A DNA stretch of 64,000 nucleotides, from contig OX442314.1 of the NCBI GenBank assembly GCA_949358305.1, forward strand, positions 12,393,060-12,457,059, in the 5' to 3' direction. The position numbers were made by a program, and so were the translations under genes. Below the pieces are notes generated by a model that ran no database searches, was not told where the DNA came from, and worked only from the letters and a program-made list of their open reading frames with translations. Position 1 is the first letter of the stretch, and every line of letters begins with the position of its first letter. The DNA comes from Strigamia acuminata (lineage: Eukaryota; Arthropoda; Chilopoda; Geophilomorpha; Linotaeniidae). Of the stretch, positions 54,601 to 64,000 are shown in pieces.

Positions 54601-57600
54601 AAAAAAAATCTAAAATTTACCTAGCGTCGTCTGCAATTGATGCTGACAAATTCTCCTTGCTCTTACTCACCTCTTCGCTCGCATCCAGGTGGTTTGCCTA
54701 ACAAAATCAAAATTCAAACTTAGTGAGAAATAAATGTTTCATGAATTCAATAATTATAGGCAAAGATATATAATTTATATATCTTTGGCTATAATGCAAT
54801 ATACATATGAAGCATGCATTTATGCATTTATCCGGGGTCTATATATAAAAATTACTTTTATCTTGCTACACTCCGTATTTTATTGTATTTATTGCTGTCG
54901 TGTGAATACTATTGCCATATCGCATTCATATTTGCTATAAAAAATAATCGCACACTTACAATAACTGGGGCAACTCCATCCATAATTTCGCCATTTAGCA
55001 TAGGAGCTTTAACTGGAACAGTTTCTTCACCCTCGCTAGCGGGTTCGCTGCTGGGTTCTTCAACGCTCGATTGCGGTGTCTCCTCTGGCGGGGTTTCGTG
55101 AGGAGCCATGTGATACCCATCTTCTTGCTTCGTGATATCTATGCTGAATGCCTGAATAGGAGTTGTGCCTTCTGCTTCCGCAGCTTCTAGGAGACTAGGT
55201 GGTGCTTCAAGTGCAAGTGGTTCCATGTAATCAAGAGGAATTAGGTCCACGGGAACTTTTTCTTCCGCTTCTTTCGGTTGTCCTCGCATCAACAACATAA
55301 GAAAACGAAATGTTGTCCTGGAATCAATGGATTTTTTTTTTTTTTTTAGTAAAAATTAAAGGATATATGTTTATTTTATTTTACCTGATGAAGAAATAAA
55401 CTGTCCACGTGCTAAGGAACATGCTGTAGAAAATGAGCTTGACAAATCCAACAACTATTTCGACAAAAGTCTTTTCTTTGAGTTCGTTGATTTTTCGTTT
55501 GATGTTGGCCGGCGTTAAATGCGATAGTGCATTCTTAATCGATTCTTTTAACATGCCAAAAATAGCTTTGATCGGTTCCAACGCAGACTGAGGTTTCTCT
55601 TCGTCGCCCGTTGGGTACTTGAAGGCGGCGTTTCGATTAATGGGCATGTCGTCGCCCTCGTCGGCAGAAATGCTGCTCGCGTGTTGCATTTCAAATATGG
55701 CGTCTTCGCAGAAATTTACAAATGTTTCCAGCTTTTCTTTGTCATCGCCTTCCGTGATGACGTTATAGAAGAAGGCACGTTTGGATTCCTAAATTTTGCA
55801 ATTTTTGTTTTTGTACAAATTGTATTTAGTTTTTGATTAGAAAATAATTTACTTTGATTTGTGGTTTTTCCCACTGTTCAATGTTGGATTCCTTTATTTC
55901 AAAGTAGACTCGTTCAATTCGTTTCGCGCCGCCTAAGATTTCGATTCTACCTAAGTATTGCTCAAAGTAATTGAGAACGCTACTTGCGATCTCCATGAAT
56001 CGTTTTAATCTGGAAATAATGACACGTGTTGGTCGAATCTGGTGTCAGAACATTGAAATGAAAAATTACCTCGGATCATTCGGCATGTGTTCGTGAAGAT
56101 TCGTCAACAGTACAGCCAAATTAAACCCTATAGTTGAATAAAATTGGTTCTATTTAATCAGAAGTCTTTGAAGAAATAAATCAAATTACCAATTTCTTTG
56201 GCGGGTTCATGGAATCGTTCGGTGAATTCGATATAGTCGATTTTTCCATCGTGGTTTGATTCACAACATTGCATAATGAATTGAATTTCTTCCCTACGCA
56301 AAATAAATTAGTTTAAAATAAGATTTCTTAGCTAAAATAAATTCAATTTACTCCAGGTATGTTTTTTGCTGCTCCATGGCTTTTTGGAACTCTCTAGGAG
56401 TGATGAAACCATCTTTTTTCTCGTCCATATCCTAGCCAAACGAAGTTATCAAGACAAAAGAAAAGAAGATTTAAAAAACAATTCTACCCTAATAGAAGCC
56501 GATGATGTAAGAGACTCTAACTTCAAGAACATGGTGAGAAATTTGAGGATCATCTATTGGAAGAAAAAAAGCAATGAAAATATACATAAAAACAAACGTT
56601 TTATTATCAAAATTACCTCGACGTTTGAACTTGATTCCACCAACGTATCAACCATTTGTTTTCCAATTGTACCATTCATCACGTTGCCTTTTTAAAACGA
56701 AATTATTGTTGAAAACTGTTGAAAATATTCAAGTGAGACTTACCTTCCAGCATAGAAAGCATCATGACAACCATGTCTTTTTGCAAATTGAGCAATTCGT
56801 TAAGTAAATCTACTTGACTAGAATGCTAAAAATAAAAAAAAATGTATATATTTTTAACAAAAAATAAATATTTACGGTAGTAAAGCTAAATATACTTTGG
56901 ACAATTTGTTTTGCATGTGTGCAAAAAGAAACATGAATCCAACCACGGCATCCCATAAACGACTGTGTGCCAAAGCTTGTTGATTCAACAAACACGGGCC
57001 CTGAATAAACTCAGTCAGGGTGTTGAATACTTGCTTGGCCACGTCAATGGCTTTGAAAAAATTATATTTGCCCTGGAAAAGAAGAAAAAGCAAATGTAAT
57101 GTCAAATACAAACTAAAAACAATAAAAAACATACAGATTGATCGATGATTTCCTTGCTCGAGTAATGCCAGTAGAAATCCATTATGGATTCCTGCAATCG
57201 AAGTAAGTAATCCACAGTGCAAATAACAACATTGACTGTGGTGGTATTTCCAGCCTGAGTTCTTAGGTAATTTTGAAAATCTATAAAAAAAAGAAAGACA
57301 AAACTCAATCTCGAATGTTTTCACAGTACAAGTAATAAGAATAACTCACCTAAATTATGCCCTTCACACAAAAGCTGCAGGAATCGAAACAGAGTCCTGG
57401 TAAAGTCAGCATCATGCATATTCTTCTCACCAGCTGCTCCTTCAGAGCCAACACCAAGTCCCTCAGCTTTCATGTTTCTTTCAAAAGCGTCCAAATCCAA
57501 AACACTAGAGAAAAATAAGATTAGTGATTAGGGTTTCGGTAAAACAAAAAAAAAATCCCCATTAGAGATTAATGTTTAGGCATTTTTAGACTAAATAAAT

Positions 57601-60600
57601 GTTGCTCTACAACTTTGTAATTGGATAATAATGTCTATCTTTAACAGTTTCAAAGATACCGTATTACCTCACATAAAGCGGCATGCCGTTGGTAGCAGGT
57701 TTTTAAAATTTTGTCCAAAAAGTGTATACCGGCATGCCGATATAAAACGAAACATGCCGGTATAAGTGAAAAACCTCTTTTTCTTGTTTTTTTTTAAAGA
57801 GCCCTAATGAATAATTATATTGAATTTTGAGTCTAAAATTTAAGTTTTATTGATATTCTGAAGATTACTACTAAAATTTGGGAAATGTTATACAAATTTC
57901 CTACATTTTGGACATCTAAAAATGATTTTTTTGGTTGTTTTGGCTAAATTCTTTAAAAAAAAATTCGTACTCACTTACACCGGCATGCCGGTATAACTCG
58001 AATTATACCGGCGTGCGGCTTAATGTGAGGTAATACGGTACAAACTAAAAGTCACCCGGTATATCGATAGAAAAACCCAACGTGTCTTTATTATTTACCT
58101 GCATGAGCTCATGAGACCAGCAATTGATGTGAAAAAGCCGACATCTTTTTTATCTTTAAGATGTTGGAGCATTTTCTGGAATAAATATAAGTTGATTATC
58201 AATGAGGTTGGCCAACGAATTGCTGATTACTCTTACCATTTGGATCGAAACATTACCACCTCTTAAAATGGAGATTCCCATTTGCAAAGTGTTCATTACC
58301 ATTGGGCTTTGCGCACCTACAAACAAAAACACCTTGTTATCATATTGTGCTTCCTTGTGGCATTGTTTCTTACCTTTGCAAGCACTTATGTTTAGTAATG
58401 TCATTTCGGATACACCTCTGTCAGCAAGTCTTGCTTGTTCAAACAGTAGTTTTTGTTTTTGCATTTCTTGTTCCTAATGAATGATAGTTTATTTTAGTAA
58501 ATTAAATTTAGAATTCATCTTTATTTATTATTAAATTAAATTAAATAACATTTCAAGTTTATTAACAACTTACAGCCTTAATTGCCATTCTCTTCTATTG
58601 AATGTCAAAATAGGAAATAGGAAAACGTTAGTTGGTTTTTCAGGGTTAAAATAGTTAGTGGTTCTGTTTAATAATAATAAAAACAATACCAAAGGTATTT
58701 GTTCATACATGAATGGATGACGAGCCTCCTTCATCTTCTCCACCCCCTTCCTCTTCCTCCTCTTCGTCACTACCACTGCAACTCTACACAAACAAATTGA
58801 TACGCAAGATGTAACACAAATCTCATTTAATAAAACTCACTCTGCCAATGATCTCCGCGTATGACATGTATAGTTTGTCTTCCTGCATTGCTCCACTAGA
58901 AATCACGAATTTTAGAATAATTAATTGGGCCTATACGATTTTCTATTTACCTGTGTTCTGTTGTCGCTTGACGACAAAATGCCACTACCAATTGCATTAA
59001 GGGATCTTGTTTACTACTCTCCTCTTCTACCTCTTTTTTGGCCAATTCTGCATCTTCAAATGATTGCTAGAAATGATAAATTCCACTTTAATTAACCAAA
59101 CTAGAAACCCATCAAATGCAGACTTACTGTTAAATCCTGAATCAAAATTTCTTGACCAACATTTTCGTCAGTCAGCCACAAATCTTTATATGTTCTTAGG
59201 AAAATATTGATGGCTCGATGCCTAGTGAAATTAAATAATTTATATTAACTTAGAATAAACAATTGATTTTTACAAAAATAAAAGAAACGTAAATCAATCA
59301 CACGTTTACAGAAAAACATTATTTTGTGAACAAAAATGTACCTCTTTAAACTATACAAAGGCGTACTAAGTAAACATGCGAGTGCAGCTCTTTTCTTGGC
59401 AGTTGACAAAACTCTCTTCCATGCAGATCTGGCTGGGGCAGGGTTATGAGCCTACGGAGGGAGACAAGATTTCACTCCACATTCGTTCATGCAAATATCA
59501 ACTTTGATTAACAACTAAACAAAAAAATCACACGGATTAATTTTTTAAAAAAATCAAGTAAAAAAAAAATCATTATTTTCAATTCTATTAGTCCACGGTT
59601 ATTTTCTGTAAACATAAAACCACGTCATGTGATGGTGTTGCGTGTTAGTTCCCGCCACAAACTGCCCTATTACCTGGGCAAACTATGTAAAGAAGTTTGA
59701 CGGAAACACTGAATAACAGCCCTCTTGCGCTGAATAGACACAACACTTCGGTAAACACCTTTCGTGAGTGTTTGTGGGTGATCGATCTGGCAGTGAAAAG
59801 AGTTTTTTCACGCGGTGAAAGAAAAATGATGGAAATGATTGAAATGATTAAAACAATTGAAAATTGCATTAAAATATAAAACAAAAGAGAAAACAACAGT
59901 CCAAAGGGAAAGTATGCCCAGAAATGAAAATAAAAACGAGACGGTAAATCAATAAAAAGCCTGGGCACACCATTCCCTTTAACAGTAAAACCAAATCTAC
60001 CATGTGCAGTCCATGCAGAACTTGAGCCATTGCTATGATTCTTTCAACAAGTTGGTCCAAAGATTCACCTTTGACCACTGCCCCCGTGTTCTTATTCCCC
60101 AATTTGCTGTACAGGTGATGTTGCCAACTCATTGCATCGCTGGGGTCGATTTTTTCAGGTAGTAACAGTTGGTTTTTCACGTATTCCGAAGTGTCCAAAT
60201 CTGGCTCTTTCTGCAATCATTTTTAAACCAATTTTAGGGTTTTAAAGAAAGAGAATGACGGTGGTATACGAACCTTGAGGAATTTTTCTTTGGCGTGCTG
60301 AACCAGTTCTTGTTCTCTGCCAGCAAACAGATTCAAACCAACGGGCAGCAAGCGTTTCAAACAAGCCACCATCAAACTCGCGGCCAATTCTTTGTCTTTG
60401 TCTCTTTTCTTATCGCGATCTCTCTTCTTCTTTTTCGTACTTATTTGCGTCGATGAGTCTGGAATGGCCTGCATTCGTCGACTAGACGCGGGCATTATCA
60501 ACGTCATGTTGTCGATCTCGTGCTGAGCTATGAAATTCTGCTCTTCTCGTCTGAAGTATTGAGAAGTCGACCAAATGTTGAAGATTTCTGCCACGTATTT

Positions 60601-63600
60601 GTACAGTTGTTCCGCTTCTGGTACACTCATTTTCAACCAGTGAGCTCTGCGTGTAATAGCAATTATTTATAACAGCATTTTAAGAAAATTCGAATTTTAT
60701 GGAAAACTCACCTTTGAAGATCAACATATTTTATGAGAAGTGGATAAAATGCATAGATGTCTCTTACAATGCACAGCCATTCCTAAATAATTAAGAAAAA
60801 TTCAGAATATGGGACTATGCGCTGTTGTTTGATCGTTTTTTTTACTTCTTGCAACTGTCCTTCGACTGAAGACGTGTCTTCGGTTTGGGATTTTAAGAAT
60901 CCTCTTAAAGATTCTTCTTTGTGGAACAATTGGTCGACTCTGTTGCGAATTGTAGTCGACAATGGAAGAACTGGATCTATTAGCAACTCCTCGGACGAAT
61001 TGATGATGATTTGTTGAGTGAACGCTGAAGATTAACGAAATAAAATTAATTGAAGAAAAAAATTAATAGCAACAGAATTTTCTGTCATTTCGTACTTGCG
61101 ATTCGTATCAGCCACGGTGCTTTCTCGTTCGGCACACCAATGTTATTTTTAATGAGAATCATCACTGTTTTTAGAAGACCATTCATGTGTTCGCTGGTAA
61201 CCATGGTCACATGGTTTCCTGATGTCGGACTGATATTATCTGGTCCTTGATTCCACCAGAAAGGCAAGTAGCTTTTAAAAAACGCGAGAAATAAAATTGT
61301 TTTATTGACGTTTTTCTTTTTTGATTAAATCATTAAATGTAGAATTTGTTGCACCTGCAGAGCATGGGTAATTCCACGTCAATAATGTGAGGTAATTCAT
61401 TGTAGTCGCCACTGGATTCGGCGAATTTAGCAACTTTGGACGTGAGGTCTTCCAACGTGGGCATGCTCGATTCCATTTTGGCCATGACGTCTTGAGCTTC
61501 CAACGAGGTTTCTTCCAATCGGCCGTGGATTGAAAATTGGTTGTGTTTGTTTAGGTGAGGTTCCAAAAACGCGACTGGAAAAGTGCTGGCAAATGCACCC
61601 AGACATGTTCCAAGTGCCGAGCGATGCCTAAATTTAGTTTAGAAATGTTTTTATCACTTGGCATCAAAAATTATAGAAAAATAAACAAAATACACACCTG
61701 TCTAATTCAGCTTTGATGAATTTTCTGCGATAATTAACAAAAAAACAAATGAAACGATTTAAATTTAACGCTTGAGATATATTATACCTGTTATTGAAGA
61801 GTTCTCTGTCGGTGCCCAAAGTGAACATACTGTTTAGAATTTTGTAACACGCCACTTGAACATCATCCACTGAAATGTTTGTCGTAGTTTGCATTAATGA
61901 ATAGAAGTCTAGGCACATGTAACTTACATAAAAGATCACTGCCGTATTCGTTCGAGGCCAAATGATCAAACATTGCAGTTAATACTGGCAGAAGAACCAT
62001 TTGCATGTAATTGAGAGATGACGATGTTTTTAAATGAGTTCCTCTTAGGTAGTTATAGCGCTGGACTTTGAGATTTGTTACGGTTTGCTCCAAATCCTCA
62101 GCTGCATTGTTGAAAAAGGTTAACATCGATGTTCGAACAAACTCTGGACAACTTTTTACAATTGATCTTTGATAAAAATAGAAATAAATAAATGAGAATA
62201 TTGATTATGGTTGGTTATGGTGGCACGCACTTTGCATCAAATGCCCGGATCAGGACCTGCAAACAACGCATGGTAATACGTGCATCGTTTCCAAATGCAC
62301 TGATTTTAGCTCGAAGCAGCCCGGCTAATTTGCAGAACAGTCCCGCGATCATTTCTTTCTCTTTTAAAGATGCAGCGCCGACTGTAGATGTTGCAGTTGC
62401 TATCTCGATGAAATAATTGCGATGTGTTGAAAAGTATTTTTCCATCAAAGGTAAAACTACCTGCAAATAGTGATCAAAACATTGTAAATATTAATTTTAG
62501 CCACGCCTGTTGTCTAAAATGCAACATACTTTGCCAAAGAATTTGACATCTCTGCTGGAAGTTTTGAAACTGGAGCGGCGAGTATAATTGCCGCTTGGTT
62601 TCAATAGTTTCATGTTAAATGCTGCAACGTCTAAGTACTGCAACAATTTTTCCAGCAGACTGTAAGCAAATCGACGTTCGGTCGTCCCTGCATCCGGATC
62701 GCCATCCATGGATTTACTCAACCTAGGATTGAAAATCGTCAAGAAAAACTTTATAAAATGTTTCTATTTTCTCACCTATGAACTTTGTATCCTTGGAACT
62801 GCAGATATTTGAGTAACTCTTGTGATCTTTCTCGATTTTTGCGTTTTTCTTTATCGGTAAGGAGATCATAAGGAACGAGTTGAGGATGGATGATGGTGTT
62901 GCCCGATCCTGCTGCTTCTTCTATCGTTTTCATCGCCCACACGTCGTGCGCATTTTCAGTCAAACGTTCGGCCATATTCTTAAAAAAAAAATTAAAATTT
63001 GTTCTATAGATAAAGCAAAACATCAAAATACCTGCATTTCCCTGCTTAATGTCAAATTGGACATGTCCACCGGTCTAGGATGATAAACAGATTGAGATGT
63101 ATCGCCTCCCTACGTTACAAAAACAAATACTTAGGCTTGTCCAAAGCAGACGTGAAATAAAGTCTTCATACCAAACTGGATTTGGATTGTGCCCGCTTTA
63201 AATTTGATTTCCCACCGCGCGCATCCGTGTCTCCCATTTCGATCGTCCATTGCCAGGCCAACAACGCTTTCAGAGCATCTTGGATCGGTTCTTGGTATCT
63301 TTCTTTCTCCCAATCGGCGAGTTTTGCAAACGCTTTTAGACGAGGATGAATTTTGTTGTCCCCCGACCAATGCTCTCCATAAACCCAACCGTTTTCAAGC
63401 TGTCGGAATAATTAATTAACCATTGTTACCTAATCAGTGTTATTCGCCGTACTTTGTGACTGGCCCAAGCGTCGTGATAATGCTCCGCAAACTTCAGCAC
63501 AATTGTTGTTAAATCAGAGTTGAGTGTAATGCTAGAAATTAGAAAAGGAAAAAGGACACTGTGAGTGCAATAAAGCACTACGGAATGTAAAGGTGTTACC

Positions 63601-63971
63601 TGACAGTGTTGACTGGAGTTGGTTTAAACGGACCAGCCTCTGAAGCCGATTGTTTGTACAATTCGTCGTCAATTGCCACTGTGAGTGAATAATCGGGCGG
63701 CAACGCACAACCTATTGCTGATAAACAGGGAAGAGCTTTGCCAAATAAATCAGGATCGTATTCCTGGATGTGATTTCAAAATTCATTTCAGTAAATACGG
63801 TGTCAAAAAATGGGAAAAGAAAGACTGCACCATTTTTGCAAGAGAGTCGAAGATGTTGCTGAAAAGAATCATTGTGAGTCTTTTCTCCTCTTCGCTGGCA
63901 CAACCGAAAGTTCCTTGTCCACCGGGAGCTCCGTAATAGCGACTGCATCGTTCGAAATGAAGTGTCAATAA
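51652..63971 (-). CDS. RYR: Ryanodine receptor, C-terminal half (5' end outside window)
   Basis: Tetrameric ER/SR calcium-release channel. 50 exons give 2,421 residues plus stop, roughly the last half of a 5,000-residue receptor. Exons from the N-terminal side: 63831-63971, 63600-63763, 63453-63531, 63172-63399, 63032-63109, 62776-62978, 62530-62722, 62231-62460, 61928-62166, 61788-61869, 61698-61724, 61355-61627, 61096-61271, 60846-61024, 60712-60782, 60274-60646, 60001-60210, 59342-59451, 59128-59221, 58951-59066, 58841-58895, 58709-58783, 58574-58594, 58374-58473, 58237-58316, 58099-58175, 57350-57504, 57135-57280, 56896-57072, 56744-56825, 56617-56687, 56488-56553, 56352-56431, 56190-56293, 56070-56127, 55853-56009, 55385-55788, 54960-55317, 54621-54697, 54423-54564, 54269-54355, 53700-54188, 53506-53624, 53365-53425, 53150-53296, 52956-53087, 52728-52884, 52607-52671, 52427-52527, 51652-51808. 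The summed length is 7,266 nt and the frame stays open. Motifs such as [33 protein letters not shown] and [12 protein letters not shown] are diagnostic. The exon beginning LLTLHFERC needs further upstream exons. Confidence 0.98.
51928..52331. mobile_element. MITE-like element in the last RyR intron
   Basis: Inverted ends TGCATTCCAAAACTC and GCGTTTTGGAATGCA, with internal inverted GTTTCAGCCGTGT and ACACGGCTGAAAC around 51945-52000. About 400 bp, non-coding. It lies between the exons ending EHNLANYM and starting FFLMHLINK. Confidence 0.75.
52427..54355 (-). other. RyR transmembrane and pore region
   Basis: Eight consecutive exons encode the channel module: S1-like [18 protein letters not shown] (54269-54355); an acidic Gly/Asn-rich luminal loop and the next helix (53700-54188); [15 protein letters not shown]4-type helix [30 protein letters not shown]5 [15 protein letters not shown]; the selectivity filter [10 protein letters not shown] with pore helix and S6 [18 protein letters not shown] (52728-52884); then the CTD zinc-finger segment CFICG...HGFETH...EHNLANY. 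All signature residues of a calcium-conducting pore are present. Confidence 0.95.
52914..52938. repeat. (AAT)n microsatellite
   Basis: About seven AAT units within the short intron just downstream of the S5-encoding RyR exon. Confidence 0.85.
54753..54795. repeat. 43-bp palindrome in a RyR intron
   Basis: ATTATAGGCAAAGATATATA and its inverse meet in a short AT-rich centre. It adjoins the segment (54788-54840) shared with 30091-30146, so both are probably parts of one mobile inverted-repeat element. Confidence 0.7.
56190..56431 (-). other. RyR EF-hand pair
   Basis: The exons at 56352-56431 and 56190-56293 encode two consecutive EF-hand loops: [12 protein letters not shown] (canonical spacing, though Lys at position 3) and [12 protein letters not shown] (Glu rather than Asp at position 1). 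In RyRs this pair senses calcium and contacts the channel domain. Confidence 0.85.
57657..58040. mobile_element. MITE-like element in a RyR intron, GGCATGCCG family
   Basis: About 384 bp. Left TACCGTATTACCTCACATAA and right (reverse complement) TACCGTATTACCTCACATTA are inverted, each followed by GCGGCATGCCG-type sequence; several more GGCATGCCGGTATA units lie inside. It accounts for most of an otherwise normal short intron (57505-58098). Confidence 0.9.
58574..58594 (-). other. 21-nt RyR microexon
   Basis: Encodes KRMAIKA between an AATAG acceptor and a GTAAGT donor, phase 0, joining an acidic loop exon to the [16 protein letters not shown] exon. Skipping it would keep frame, so alternative use is possible. 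Confidence 0.7.
61698..61724 (-). other. 27-nt RyR microexon
   Basis: Encodes KFIKAELD plus parts of the flanking arginine codons, between a TCGCAG acceptor and a GTGTGT donor. It bridges ELFNN to RHRSALG, matching the conserved ERQRSALG region of RyRs. Confidence 0.75.
62776..63531 (-). other. RyR RYR-repeat domains
   Basis: Two RYR repeats are visible. One spans exons 63453-63531 and 63172-63399 ([40 protein letters not shown]). The other spans 63032-63109 and 62776-62978 ([62 protein letters not shown]). They correspond to the repeat pair near the middle of vertebrate RyRs. Confidence 0.85.
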
Positions 63972-64000
63972 CTGAAAATGAAATTATTCATTCATAAATT

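Noticed and set aside
1-64000. CRISPR arrays, bacterial operons or rRNA
   Set aside because: Splice structure and gene content are animal nuclear DNA; the only regular arrays are a minisatellite and microsatellites.

Overview
The window is nuclear DNA from an animal, most likely an invertebrate bilaterian. The genes are split by many short AT-rich GT-AG introns and include a ryanodine receptor (RyR), Aquarius (AQR), two Kv-channel-interacting proteins (KChIPs) and a homeobox gene with an eh1-like motif. The RyR C-terminus reads like protostome receptors in my recollection, but I cannot name the phylum. Exon chains were assembled by hand from splice sites and reading phase. The AQR chain (27 exons) and the RyR chain (50 exons) keep an open frame through every junction, and both summed coding lengths divide by three.

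Layout. 1-4.3 kb: the 3' part of a KChIP gene on the + strand. 4.5-17.4 kb: a complete Ty3/gypsy-type LTR retrotransposon on the - strand, with 820-bp LTRs that appear identical, gag, pol reached by a probable -1 frameshift, and an unusual third ORF that appears to be made from two exons. 21.0-40.2 kb: a second, convergent KChIP gene on the - strand with very long introns full of small inverted-repeat (MITE-like) elements. 41.4-41.7 kb: two tRNA-Arg(TCT) genes. 42.0-43.4 kb: a three-exon Msx-like homeobox gene (-). 44.6-50.6 kb: complete AQR (+). 51.7-64 kb: the C-terminal half, about 2,421 residues, of RyR (-), continuing past the right edge.

The two KChIPs share every internal exon boundary checked and are probably a local inverted duplication. 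KChIPs are EF-hand auxiliary subunits of Kv4 channels and RyR is the ER/SR calcium-release channel, so two calcium-linked loci sit close together; I see no evidence that they are coordinated. AQR is a spliceosomal helicase and a housekeeping gene. The non-coding DNA around the KChIPs contains a striking number of RFX-type X-box palindromes.

The most unusual items are the spliced third ORF of the retrotransposon, its frameshift signal, the diverse MITE population and the X-box-like cluster.
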